Shown: one piece after another, positions 1 through 8,548 of the stretch | How the letters are laid out: each line of letters starts with the position of its first letter | How positions within the stretch are numbered: the first letter of the stretch is position 1 | DNA from: Bradyrhizobium septentrionale | Lineage (GTDB): Bacteria > Pseudomonadota > Alphaproteobacteria > Rhizobiales > Xanthobacteraceae | Assembly: GCF_011516645.4 (NCBI RefSeq) | Contig: NZ_CP088285.1 | Location: 6,342,501 to 6,406,500, forward strand | Direction: 5' to 3' | Length of the DNA: 64,000 nt | Notes under the pieces: model-generated | What the model saw: only the letters and a program-made list of their open reading frames with translations | Told to the model about the DNA's origin: nothing | Databases searched by the model: none | Program-made: the position numbers and the translations under genes

Positions 1-555
1 CGCGAGATCGGCGCCGAATTCCGTCAGCCGGCCGCGGCGCATCGGATCGGTCGAGGACCCGACCACGAGCTTGGCACCCTTCAGTTTTGCAATTTGCATC
101 GCCATCAGGCCGACGCCGGAGCTCGCGCCCTGGATCAGCACGGTCTGGCCCGCCTGCAGCGCGCCGTTGGTAATGACCGCGTTGTGCATGGTGGCGAGCG
201 CCACGGGCAGGGTGGCGGCCTCGTCGAAATTCATGTTCGAGGGGCTGCGGAACAGCCTGCCGTGATCGGCGAGCGTGTACTCGGCGAACGCCGCGCCGCC
301 GGAGCCCATGATCTTGTCGCCGACCTTGACGCCCTTGGCATCGGGGCCGAGCTCGGCGACCTCGCCGGCCCATTCCATGCCGAGCACGGTGCCGACGCCG
401 CCGGCCGCGCCATGGACGTGGCCCTTGGTCATGCCGAGGTCGGCGCGATTCAGCCCGCAGGCGTGGACTTTCACCAGCACCTGGGTGCCCTTCGGCACGG
501 GTTTTGCGACGTCTGATATCTCGGGGCCGTTGGCGCCGTACACATAGGCTTTCAT
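1..555 (-). CDS. Zinc-binding-dehydrogenase/quinone oxidoreductase family protein (partial)
   Basis: The first 185 residues of a medium-chain dehydrogenase/reductase of the quinone-oxidoreductase type; the C-terminus lies beyond the left edge. The ATG is at 555 and the frame stays open to base 1. It starts MKAYVYGANGPEISDVAKP, followed by the GroES-like fold (VKVHACGLNRADL, GMEWAGEVAELG) and the beginning of the Rossmann NAD(P)H site (LIQGASSGVGLMAMQIAK). The cysteine/histidine zinc ligands of true alcohol dehydrogenases are not seen, which fits an NAD(P)H:quinone or enone reductase. The neighbouring minus-strand gene is a nitronate monooxygenase, separated by a dispersed repeat. The substrate cannot be inferred. 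Confidence 0.85.
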   Translation of the reverse strand, partial: MKAYVYGANGPEISDVAKPVPKGTQVLVKVHACGLNRADLGMTKGHVHGAAGGVGTVLGMEWAGEVAELGPDAKGVKVGDKIMGSGGAAFAEYTLADHGRLFRSPSNMNFDEAATLPVALATMHNAVITNGALQAGQTVLIQGASSGVGLMAMQIAKLKGAKLVVGSSTDPMRRGRLTEFGADLA

Positions 556-588
556 GGGATTGTTCCTGGCTTGCGTGAGATTAATTCC

Positions 589-692
589 GTCATCCTGGGG
601 AGCCGCGAAGCGGCGTCTCGAAGGATGCACGGCCCGGCCGGTGACCGTCGACCCTTCGAGACGGCCGCTGCGCGGCCTCCTCAGGGTGACGG
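589..692. repeat. Dispersed intergenic repeat, family R3 (copy 1)
   Basis: A palindromic element with the pattern CATCCTGGGGAGC...GTCTCGAAGGATG...CCCTTCGAGAC...CTCAGGGTGACGG. A second copy with the same inner sequence (TCTCGAAGGATGCACGGCCC) lies at about 60213-60344. Elements of this kind are frequent in Bradyrhizobium intergenic regions (general knowledge). It fills the gap between the quinone-oxidoreductase start and the nitronate monooxygenase 3' end. Confidence 0.75.
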
Positions 693-730
693 ATTACGCA
701 AGCCGGGCCGCAACTCATTCTACTCGATGC

Positions 731-1906
<1,176 letters not shown>

Positions 1907-1946
1907 TCAATTGCCCAGGCGCTGCTGATCGAACACGCAGCGCCTC

Positions 1947-2046
1947 GAGCTATTTCCGTTCCGATTGAATCGGAACCGAGCTCTCGATTTTTTTTGACGC
2001 GTTTTCTTCACGCGAACCGGTATCCACTTCGCTCGAAAACCCTCTG
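1947..2046. repeat. Dispersed intergenic repeat, family R1 (copy 1)
   Basis: The left half is an inverted repeat around TTCCGATTGAATCGGAA. The right half is the conserved module GCGTTTTCTTCACGCGAACC followed by CCACTTCGCTCGAAAAC. The same element recurs at about 5919-6024, 35567-35670 and, in shortened form, 4269-4308 and 62235-62290. All copies are intergenic. Confidence 0.85.
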
Positions 2047-2074
2047 TTGAGAGCGACGACAACGGAGATGCGCG

Positions 2075-2509
2075 TTACGCCGGCACAGACTGTTTCATCG
2101 ACGCGGCGGTTTCCTCGTCGAACGCGGCTGCGATGTCGCGCATGCTGACGACGCCGATCAGGCTGTAATTGTCGATCACCGGCACGTGGCGGATGTGGTG
2201 CTTGGTCATGAGATGACGGATGTGCTCGAGCGTGTCGCTCGAGGTGCACGACACCAGCTGCTGCACCGAGACGAACTGCGACACCTTCATGCTGGCGCCG
2301 GCTGCGCCGTGCTCGGCGACCGCGCGCACCACGTCGCGCTCGGTGAACATGCCGACGGCGGTGTTGCCTTCGGTGCGAACGACATCCTTGACCACCAGCG
2401 CGCTGATATTGCTGGCGCGCATCAATTGCGCGGCGATCGCGACCGTCTCGTTCATGCGAACCGTGGCGACGCGAGGGGTTTTCTTGCACAGGATATCTCC
2501 GACTTGCAT
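2075..2509 (-). CDS. CBS-domain protein
   Basis: A 144-residue soluble protein made of two CBS motifs. The first covers about residues 1-65 (VGDILCKKTPRVATVRMNET ... GMFTERDVVRAVAEHG), the second about residues 75-135 (SVQQLVSCTSSDTLEHIRHL ... VPVIDNYSLIGVVSMRDIAA). Such a CBS pair usually binds adenine nucleotides and acts as an energy sensor. A near-perfect AAGGAGG lies 6 bases before the ATG. The promoter contains a perfect TGGTAT-N5-ATACCA operator (2543-2559) between its -35 and -10 elements. This suggests, by inference, that it belongs to the GntR-controlled oxalate regulon and may sense its energy state. Confidence 0.9.
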   Translation of the reverse strand: MQVGDILCKKTPRVATVRMNETVAIAAQLMRASNISALVVKDVVRTEGNTAVGMFTERDVVRAVAEHGAAGASMKVSQFVSVQQLVSCTSSDTLEHIRHLMTKHHIRHVPVIDNYSLIGVVSMRDIAAAFDEETAASMKQSVPA

Positions 2510-2542
2510 GGCAACCTCCTTGGGTTATCGTTGACAGGATTC

Positions 2543-2559
2543 TGGTATACAAAATACCA
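2543..2559 (-). promoter_or_regulatory. GntR-type operator, site A (CBS gene promoter)
   Basis: Perfect palindrome TGGTAT-ACAAA-ATACCA. On the minus strand it starts 2 bp after a TTGACA hexamer; 17 bp downstream of that hexamer lies CAGAAT. A repressor bound here would cover the promoter of the CBS gene. The spacing is the same as at sites B to G. Confidence 0.75.
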
Positions 2560-2682
2560 AATGTCAACGTGGCCACGGCAGAAATCTATCACCGGGAATT
2601 CACTGAAATAGGCAGGGTCGCTGACATTTCGGACGATTTTGAGCCGGTGCAGCGACCGGACCTTCTACCGACCCAAGTCGAT

Positions 2683-2699
2683 TGGTATCTGGCATGCCT
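2683..2699. promoter_or_regulatory. GntR-type operator-like sequence, site B
   Basis: TGGTAT-CTGGC-ATGCCT, one mismatch from the consensus. It lies between the transporter terminator (2709-2739) and the CBS promoter, about 175 bp from the nearest start, so it may be an auxiliary site or a chance match. Confidence 0.35.
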
Positions 2700-2708
2700 G
2701 GCCGCGCC

Positions 2709-2739
2709 TAAAGAAAGAGGCGCACCGAGGTGCGCCTCT
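2709..2739 (-). terminator. Rho-independent terminator of the first OxlT-like gene
   Basis: Perfect 10-bp stem AGAGGCGCAC / GTGCGCCTCT with a 4-base loop, followed on the minus strand by TTTCTTT. It lies 66 bp after the transporter stop codon. Confidence 0.85.
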
Positions 2740-2766
2740 GTCAGTTCGGGAGGAAGTCTCGAAATC

Positions 2767-2803
2767 AGGCCGTCTCGTCAGGCCGTCTCGTCAGGCGGTC
2801 TCG
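2767..2803. repeat. 13-bp tandem repeat abutting a stop codon
   Basis: AGGCCGTCTCGTC occurs twice in tandem (2767-2779, 2780-2792), followed by a third partial copy AGGCGGTCTCG. The array ends directly at the transporter stop codon (2805-2807), so its copy number does not affect the protein. Confidence 0.7.
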
Positions 2804-2804
2804 A

Positions 2805-4121
2805 TCAAGCGGTCTTGGCGCTCGTTGCGGTTTCGGTTGCGGCGGCAGCCTCGTTGCCGTTGATGAAGGCGCGGCGCATCGGCTTGATCACGAACAGCGC
2901 CATCAGCGCCGCGGTGGCATTGAGCGCGACCGCGATCACGAACACCGCCTGCCAACCATAGCTGGCGGCGACGATGCTGGCGGCCGGCACCAGCAGCGCG
3001 GCGGTGCCCTTTGCCGTGTACAGCATGCCGTTGTTGGTGGTCGCGAACTTCGAGCCGAAGGTGTCGCCGCAGGTCGCCGGGAACAGCGAGTAGATCTCGC
3101 CGAACACGCCGAAATAGACCGCGGTTGCCAGCACGAACACCAGCGGGTTGTGGCCCCAGGTGGAGAGCGTCAGCAGCATCAGCGCGCCGGTACCGAACGC
3201 GATGAACATGGTGTGCTCGCGGCCGATATTGTCGGAGACCCAGCCGAAGAACGGCCGTCCGAAGCCGTCGAAGATGCGGTCGAGTGAGATCGCAAAGGTC
3301 AGTGCCGCCATCTGGAAGCCGGCGAGCGTCACCGGCGTGTTGGCGATCTTGTAATCGTGCGCGATCGGCGCGATCTGCGCCGCCGCCATCAGGCCGCCGG
3401 AGGCGACCATCACGAACACCAGATACATCACCCAGAAGATCGGGCTGCGCAGCACCTGCGGCGGCGTGAAGTCGATCTTGGTCTGCGGCAGATTGAGCTG
3501 CTTCTTCTTCGGCGGGATCGTGACCGCAGGCTTCTGGATGAAGAAGGCGAGCAGGAACACGATCAGGCCTTGACCGATGCCGAAATCGAAGAACGCTGTC
3601 TGATAGCCGCTCGAGGCGATCATGTTGGCGATCGGCACCACGGTCAGCGCCGCGCCGGCGCCGAACCCTGCGGCCGTTGCGCCCGCGGCAAGGCCGCGGC
3701 GGTCGGGAAACCATTTCAGCGCATTGCCGACGCAGGTGCCGTACACCGAGCCGGCGCCGATGCCGCCGATCACCGCCGCGGCGTAGAGCGCGGTGAGTGA
3801 ATCAGCGTACGAGTTCAGCACCCAGGACAGCGTGATCATGACGCCGCCGAACATGATGACGATCCGCGGGCCGTATTTGTCGACGAACCAGGCCTCGACC
3901 GGCACCAGCCAGGTCTCGGTCACCACGAAGATCGTGAAGGCGAACTGGATCGCCGCGCGGCCCCAATGATGCGTGCCGTCGATCGGGTCGACGAACAGCG
4001 TCCAGCCGTATTGCAGGTTCGCGATCATCGCCATGCAGACGATGCCCATGACGAGCTGCAGCCAGCGGAAGCCACTGGACGAAGGTTGATCTTGTGTGAC
4101 GGCAGTATTGCTGGAAACCAT
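2805..4121 (-). CDS. OxlT-like MFS transporter (oxalate/formate antiporter family), copy 1
   Basis: A 438-residue 12-helix major facilitator of the oxalate:formate antiporter family (OxlT itself is 418 residues). Family motifs include YGWTLFV in TM1, DKYGPR in loop 2-3, GIGAGSVYGTCVGNALKWFPDRRGLAAG, and LYTAKG in TM11. R289 (FGRP) and K371 (LYTAKG) are 82 residues apart, matching the Arg272/Lys355 oxalate-binding pair of OxlT; that equivalence is inferred. The ATG at 4121 follows GGGAGG. An in-frame ATG 165 bp upstream is rejected because it lies within a repeat. Operator site C is 80 bp upstream. Sequence and regulon membership support a role in importing oxalate or a related dicarboxylate. 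Confidence 0.88.
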   Translation of the reverse strand: MVSSNTAVTQDQPSSSGFRWLQLVMGIVCMAMIANLQYGWTLFVDPIDGTHHWGRAAIQFAFTIFVVTETWLVPVEAWFVDKYGPRIVIMFGGVMITLSWVLNSYADSLTALYAAAVIGGIGAGSVYGTCVGNALKWFPDRRGLAAGATAAGFGAGAALTVVPIANMIASSGYQTAFFDFGIGQGLIVFLLAFFIQKPAVTIPPKKKQLNLPQTKIDFTPPQVLRSPIFWVMYLVFVMVASGGLMAAAQIAPIAHDYKIANTPVTLAGFQMAALTFAISLDRIFDGFGRPFFGWVSDNIGREHTMFIAFGTGALMLLTLSTWGHNPLVFVLATAVYFGVFGEIYSLFPATCGDTFGSKFATTNNGMLYTAKGTAALLVPAASIVAASYGWQAVFVIAVALNATAALMALFVIKPMRRAFINGNEAAAATETATSAKTA

Positions 4122-4200
4122 CAAGTCCTCCCGAGCGCGCTGGTCTTGTGACCGAGTGTCGCAATTATTGTGGCGTATCGTCGCAAGCGCCGCTGGAAGT

Positions 4201-4217
4201 TGGTATACTATATTCCA
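4201..4217 (-). promoter_or_regulatory. GntR-type operator, site C (first OxlT-like promoter)
   Basis: TGGTAT-ACTAT-ATTCCA, one mismatch from the consensus, 80 bp upstream of the start at 4121. Confidence 0.65.
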
Positions 4218-4268
4218 GAAAGCAAGCCCATCTTTCTGCTGCGTCGCAGCAAATCTGGCAGACGAAGC

Positions 4269-4308
4269 GCCGGAACCGGGGTCCATTTCGCTCGAAAACC
4301 GCTCTGGA
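4269..4308. repeat. R1 repeat fragment
   Basis: Partial R1 copy (GGAACCGGGGTCCATTTCGC then TCGAAAACCGCTCT) between the two transporter genes. Confidence 0.6.
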
Positions 4309-4313
4309 AGAAA

Positions 4314-4342
4314 TGAAAACGCCCGGCTTTTGGCCGGGCGCT
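4314..4342 (-). terminator. Terminator of the second OxlT-like gene
   Basis: Stem GCCCGGC-TTTTG-GCCGGGC (4321-4339), followed on the minus strand by GTTTTCATTT. It lies 30 bp beyond the stop codon at 4369. Confidence 0.8.
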
Positions 4343-4368
4343 TTCGTCAGCAGGAGTGAGGTCGTTGT

Positions 4369-5661
4369 TCAGGCCATAGCCGATTTCGCGACCACGATCT
4401 TTCGCCACGGTTTGAGCAGGGCGATCGCGAGCAGCGAGGCGAGGATGTTGGCGCCTGCCGCGATGATGAACACGCTGTCCCAACTGCCCGACGACTGCTG
4501 CATGTAGTTCGCGATCGGCACCAGCAGCGCCGCGGTGCCTTTCGCGGTGTAGAGCAGCCCCGCATTGGTAGTGGCGAACTTGCTGCCGAACGTGTCGGTG
4601 CAGGTCGAGGGGAACAGCGAGTAGATCTCGCCCCAGGCAAAGAACACGAAGCCCGAGAGCAGCACGAACCACACCGGATCGTGTCCCCAGAGGTAGAGCA
4701 TCCAGATGCCGAAACCTTCCATGCCGAAGGCGATGAACATCGTGTTCTCGCGGCCGATCATGTCGGAGATCCAGCCGAAGAACGGACGCGTCAGGCCGTT
4801 GAGGACGCGGTCGATGGTCGCCGCGAAGGTCACGGCCGTCATCGTCACCGCCATCAGCGTCACCGGCACGCTGTCGACCTTCCAGTCGACCGCGATCGGC
4901 TTCAGGTTCGCCGTCACCATCAACCCGCCGGCGCCGACGATCACGAACATGAAGTACATCAGCCAGAAAATCGGCTGCCGCAGCACTTCGGTCGGCTGAT
5001 AGTTGCGCCGGGTCTGGATGATGTTGGCATTGGCCACGACCGCCGGCACCTGTCCGGCCTTCGGCGCCAGCAGGAAGAAGGAGAGCAGCACGATGATGAT
5101 GCCCTGGCCGAGACCGAAATAGAGGAAGGTGGTCTGGAAGCCGGAGTCCTTGATCATCGCCTGGATCGGCGCGACCGTGAGCGCCGAGCCCGCGCCGAAG
5201 CCGGCGGCGGTGATGCCGGCGGCAAGTCCGCGCTTGTCGGGAAACCATTTCAGCGCATTGCCGACGCAGGTGCCGTAGACACCGCCGGCGCCGATGCCGG
5301 CGACGATCATGCCGAGATAGTAGCCGTTCAGCGTGGTCGCCTGCGCGTTGATCGCCCATCCGATCGCGCAGAGGATGCCGCCGACCAGGACGACGATGCG
5401 CGGACCGTATTTATCGACGAACCAGCCCTCGACCGGCACCAGCCAGGTCTCGAACAGCACAAAGAGCGTAAAGGCCCACTGGATCGATGCGCGATCCCAT
5501 CCAAACTTCTTCTGGATGTCGGGGACGAAGAACGTCCACCCGTATTGATAGTTTGCGATCATCACCATCGCGGCGACGCCGATCGCGAGTTGCGTCCAAC
5601 GATATGTGTCGCTGACACGCGCGGCCGCCGGGGCCGCAGTTGCCTGAACCATGTCCGCCAA
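4369..5661 (-). CDS. OxlT-like MFS transporter (oxalate/formate antiporter family), copy 2
   Basis: A 430-residue paralogue of the neighbouring transporter, with the same order of motifs: YGWTFFVPDIQ, DKYGPRIVVLVGG, GIGAGGVYGTCVGNALKWFP, TRPFFGWISDMIGREN and LLYTAKG. The start is probably a TTG at 5661, because GGAGG lies 5 bases before it; an ATG three codons downstream (5652) would be 14 bases away. Operator site D is 53 bp upstream. Each transporter has its own promoter and terminator, so they are expressed separately. The pair may differ in substrate (oxalate versus another C2-C3 dicarboxylate) or affinity; the sequence cannot tell. Confidence 0.88.
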   Translation of the reverse strand: MADMVQATAAPAAARVSDTYRWTQLAIGVAAMVMIANYQYGWTFFVPDIQKKFGWDRASIQWAFTLFVLFETWLVPVEGWFVDKYGPRIVVLVGGILCAIGWAINAQATTLNGYYLGMIVAGIGAGGVYGTCVGNALKWFPDKRGLAAGITAAGFGAGSALTVAPIQAMIKDSGFQTTFLYFGLGQGIIIVLLSFFLLAPKAGQVPAVVANANIIQTRRNYQPTEVLRQPIFWLMYFMFVIVGAGGLMVTANLKPIAVDWKVDSVPVTLMAVTMTAVTFAATIDRVLNGLTRPFFGWISDMIGRENTMFIAFGMEGFGIWMLYLWGHDPVWFVLLSGFVFFAWGEIYSLFPSTCTDTFGSKFATTNAGLLYTAKGTAALLVPIANYMQQSSGSWDSVFIIAAGANILASLLAIALLKPWRKIVVAKSAMA

Positions 5662-5713
5662 TTGATCCTCCCAGTGCGCCCTTGTCGTTGCTTATGGCGC
5701 GCGACCGGCATCT

Positions 5714-5730
5714 TGGTATCTGATATGCCA
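5714..5730 (-). promoter_or_regulatory. GntR-type operator, site D (second OxlT-like promoter)
   Basis: Consensus match TGGTAT-CTGAT-ATGCCA. On the minus strand TTGAAC lies 2 bp before it and CAAGAT follows 17 bp after TTGAAC, so the operator fills the spacer of the promoter. Confidence 0.72.
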
Positions 5731-5811
5731 AGGTTCAAGCTGTCGCAGCGGTAACGCGCGCTTTTGCCGCACAGGACTCAGTGGGCATCGCGGAACAGTA
5801 ATTCAGCGCGC

Positions 5812-5845
5812 AAAGAAAATGGCCCCGAAAATCGGGGCCATTGGT
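5812..5845 (-). terminator. Probable terminator of the 45-residue protein gene
   Basis: Stem GGCCCCGA/TCGGGGCC with an AAA loop, extended by ATs, followed on the minus strand by ATTTTCTTT. It is 175 bp beyond the stop codon at 6021, with an R1 repeat between. Confidence 0.65.
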
Positions 5846-5918
5846 CGAAGGTTTAATGTCGGGTCGGGTTTCGCGACGAAAGCCGCATCCGGTGGAGAGC
5901 GCCGGAAAACCCTTGCCT

Positions 5919-6024
5919 AGAGCATTTTTCGGTTCTGATTGAATCAGAACCGAAGCTCTAGATTCTTGTTTTGACGCGTTTTCTTCACGCGAACCGGTGT
6001 CCACTTCGCTCGAAAACGCTCTAG
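5919..6024. repeat. Dispersed intergenic repeat, family R1 (copy 2)
   Basis: Full-length R1: inverted repeat CGGTTCTGATTGAATCAGAACCG, then GCGTTTTCTTCACGCGAACC and CCACTTCGCTCGAAAACGC. It runs up to the 3' end of the small gene at 6021. Confidence 0.88.
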
Positions 6025-6158
6025 AGGCCGAAGCGCGGCAGATCGCCGTTTCGGTTGGAGATCTCCGCGCTCTTCATCAGCAGGCGGTCGATCGAGGCCA
6101 GCAGGCGGGCGAACAGGGTGGAGGAGGGCGCGAGCGCGAAAGCGGTGGTCTTGGACAT
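6021..6158 (-). CDS. 45-residue protein in the oxalate regulon, function unknown
   Basis: Encodes a small basic protein (MSKTTAFALAPSSTLFARLL at the start, RNGDLPRFGL at the end) with a short amphipathic helix in the middle. I do not recognise it; the size and RNGDxPR ending recall short alphaproteobacterial proteins of the DUF1127 kind, but this is only a resemblance. It is likely real: AAAGGGG lies 6 bases before the ATG, and the upstream region has a recognisable promoter (TTGTGC-17-TAATTT) with operator site E inside. The regulatory link to oxalate transporters is its most informative property. Confidence 0.6.
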   Translation of the reverse strand: MSKTTAFALAPSSTLFARLLASIDRLLMKSAEISNRNGDLPRFGL

Positions 6159-6216
6159 TGGTGTCCCCTTTGGCTGGAAGCCAGCAACGGGCCGGCTCAT
6201 CATCTGCAGCCAAATT

Positions 6217-6233
6217 ATGTATACCAGATGCCA
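6217..6233 (-). promoter_or_regulatory. GntR-type operator, site E (small-protein promoter)
   Basis: ATGTAT-ACCAG-ATGCCA: one perfect half-site and one half with two mismatches, 5-bp spacer as in the other sites. On the minus strand it sits between TTGTGC and TAATTT (17-bp spacing), 59 bp before the start at 6158. Confidence 0.5.
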
Positions 6234-6346
6234 GGCACAACGGGCTTGTTTGCATAGCAGCATTCACGACTGTGCAATGCAGCAAAACCGGCTGGTTGGC
6301 ATCCCAGATTGAGGGGGGGCGCGGATAGAATCCGGACCCCTAAGGG

Positions 6347-6819
6347 TCAGAATCTCCAGCCAAAACTTGCCTTTACCGAGTGATCCTGCACCCGGTCGGC
6401 GAGCTGGCCGACATAGGCGATGCCGAGGCTGGCCAGCGGCGTGATCTTGAGGTCGAGCCCGCCTTCGACCAGCGCCGCGTTGCGGGCCAGCGGCACGCCG
6501 GCCACGCTAAAACTGGTTCCAAGGTTCTGGAACCCAAGCGCCGCCGTCGGGGTCACGTCACCGAAGGCGTACTGCCAGGCCACCGAGGCGCGCGCGGCGC
6601 CAGCTGCATGCCGCCCGTCAGGGCGAAGCTCGGGGCGATGCGCGCGCCGAGGGTGGAGTAGCCGACATCTTCGCTGGTGCCGGCGCCGCGCAGTGCGGCC
6701 GCACCGGTGCCGCCGGTCTCGGCAAAACTGTCGGTGTCGAGGTGGGCCCAGGCGAGGCCGGCGAACGGCTCGAGCGCGGTGCGGCCGAGCGACAGCCCAT
6801 AGCCGATCTCGCCGAACAT
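6347..6819 (-). pseudogene. Autotransporter beta-barrel fragment (truncated and frameshifted)
   Basis: The remains of the C-terminal translocator domain of a type V autotransporter. The first part reads FGEIGYGLSLGRTALEPFAG ... GARIAPSFALTGGMQLAPR. After a shift in the CG-run near 6588-6600 the other frame continues AWQYAFGDVTPTAALGFQ ... VKASFGWRF, ending in the aromatic residue typical of outer-membrane barrels. Removing two bases of the CG-run restores PRASVAWQYAFG. The passenger domain and signal peptide are missing; at the 5' side the barrel is joined directly to a LuxR fragment on the other strand. Confidence 0.75.
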
Positions 6820-6837
6820 TTGCGCCGTGGTCGCGTC

Positions 6838-7058
6838 AGCCGCGCCAGATCGAGGTGGCGTCGTGGATCGCCCAGGGCAAGTCGAACGAGGAGATCGCGG
6901 GCATCCTCGGCGTCGGGCTCGATGCCGTGAAGGCGCACGTCAAGGCGATCAACAGCAAGATCGATTCCGACAGCCGGCGTGCCGCGATCGTCATCGCCCA
7001 CACCACGCCGCCATTCGCCGATCTGCCGCCGCTGTGGAAGCTCGGGCTGGAGGGCTGA
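6838..7058 (+). pseudogene. LuxR/GerE-type HTH regulator fragment
   Basis: Only the C-terminal DNA-binding part is left: RQIEVASWIAQGKSNEEIAG, ILGVGLDAVKAHVKAINSKI, then about 30 residues to a stop. This is the classic GerE helix-turn-helix. No start codon or receiver/sensor domain precedes it; the upstream bases belong to the reversed autotransporter fragment. It is an inactive remnant unless expressed as a fusion. Confidence 0.7.
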
Positions 7059-7195
7059 AGACCGGCAAGGCCAAGGCGATGCGCTTCTCGACTCTGTCGG
7101 CGATCTGCCGCGAGCTGGACTGCCCACCGGGGGATATTCTGGAATATGTGCCGGGCGATGAGGGCGGCGATACTGAGAACGGTGAGGGTGGCTGA
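7048..7195 (+). pseudogene. XRE-type (HTH_26) regulator fragment
   Basis: The C-terminal third of a small Cro/C1-type repressor: LKTGKAKAMRFSTLSAICRE then LDCPPGDILEYVPGDE and a stop. The first helices (usually RLDRLMAERK...) are missing because the sequence joins the LuxR fragment at about 7050. Two unrelated regulators truncated at the same junction point to a deletion. Confidence 0.65.
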
Positions 7196-7360
7196 TCCGA
7201 TGCGCGATTGACCGAAATCGCTCGGGCTTCATTCAAAATTGAGCATTCGGCGAATTGCTGGTTGACGAAATTCGCTGATGCAACCTATTTGCGGCGTGGC
7301 TGCCGATATTCGGACGCGTGCGGCCAAGATTCGTGATCTTGTTACAGCCGCCAGCAACCT

Positions 7361-8548
7361 ATGCGCGGAAGCAACGTGCCAGATCAAGCGCCTGTTTCGG
7401 GGCACCGCAATCCGCGCGCGCTCCTGTCTCGCGAAGTGACGATCTATTTGGTCGTCCAGTTCGTGCTGACGTGCGTAGCATTTATTCCCGGCGCGATTAC
7501 CGTGGGGATATTGCTGTTCATCGTGCCCGGCTCGGTGCTCATCGTGTCCGTCACGCTGCTCGTCTATTCGATCGCCCTGCTGCCCGCTTATCTGATCAAT
7601 CGACACCTTGGAAAGCGCTGGCTCGCAGCGGGCGTGGCGTTCCTCGGCCTGGCCGCCGTTGCGCTGCTGCCCCACTTCATCGACGGATACCTGCTGCACC
7701 GTCTCGTCGCGTCGGACGTCTCGTATCCGCAGAGCTCATTTCAGCCGCGATCTTTCGAGCTGCCGTATCAGGATAGGGACATGTCCTGGACGAATTGGCG
7801 GGGACAACCATTGATCAAGCCGCCGCCGCCATGCGCTGATCTTTGCCAGCAATTGCTGTTCGAGGGCAATGTCGATCAGGTTTTTGTCCACGGTGACTCG
7901 AGCGGGGATCCATTGGCGAATGGCACAATCGTGATCACGGGAGCCAAGGCTTATCGCCTGGTCAGTGACGGATCGAAGCATACGTTCCGTCCGGCTGACC
8001 TAAGCCACGACAGTTCGGCTCAGGAAATTCCAGTTGAGCAGGCGCTGAACCCGACCAAGTTCTTCAAGCCGAGGTGGCGGCGGTTTCGCCTCCAACAGCA
8101 ACAAGGCTCGTGCCCCGCGACCCCCAGCATCGTCAAACTCTCACAGGAGGGACGATGCCTGATCGAGGACGTTGTCGACAGCGCCGATGCCGACGTCGTC
8201 TTGTCGATCTCCGATCCTGTCCCTGTACGCAAAGATAACGGTCCGAGCGATCCGTGTGAGGTCCTTCCCTATCGCGGGATTCAGGATGGACCCACGACAG
8301 TGACCATCGCGGAGCGGCATGAGGGCAAGTTGATCCCGGTCGAGATCAAGACAACGTTGGTGGCGCGATACGCGACACTTCCGTTCTACTTCAGCGTAAG
8401 GCCGGCAGGCCAACTCAACCTGTGTCTGGGCGTCGCGAGCGATCCGTTTCCGCGCAGCCACGCCGACCCGTATGAGATGATCAGCCGTCGCTATGGCTTG
8501 GCGATCGCGCGGGCAGAGGGTTCAGACCGGCCGCCACGATCGCGCTGA
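7361..8548 (+). CDS. Membrane protein of unknown function
   Basis: 395 residues. Three to four hydrophobic segments lie between about residues 25 and 115 (VTIYLVVQFVLTCVAFIPGA, GILLFIVPGSVLIVSVTLLV, WLAAGVAFLGLAAVALLPHF). A soluble domain of about 270 residues follows, with several cysteine pairs (CADLCQQ, GSCPATP, GRCLIED, SDPCEV), perhaps a periplasmic domain with disulfides. I recognise no family. The ATG at 7361 has no clear ribosome site; a GTG at 7376 after GGAAG is an alternative. Base composition is a little less GC-rich than in neighbouring metabolic genes. It stands alone between gene remnants and a sensor kinase. Confidence 0.7.
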   Translation: MRGSNVPDQAPVSGHRNPRALLSREVTIYLVVQFVLTCVAFIPGAITVGILLFIVPGSVLIVSVTLLVYSIALLPAYLINRHLGKRWLAAGVAFLGLAAVALLPHFIDGYLLHRLVASDVSYPQSSFQPRSFELPYQDRDMSWTNWRGQPLIKPPPPCADLCQQLLFEGNVDQVFVHGDSSGDPLANGTIVITGAKAYRLVSDGSKHTFRPADLSHDSSAQEIPVEQALNPTKFFKPRWRRFRLQQQQGSCPATPSIVKLSQEGRCLIEDVVDSADADVVLSISDPVPVRKDNGPSDPCEVLPYRGIQDGPTTVTIAERHEGKLIPVEIKTTLVARYATLPFYFSVRPAGQLNLCLGVASDPFPRSHADPYEMISRRYGLAIARAEGSDRPPRSR

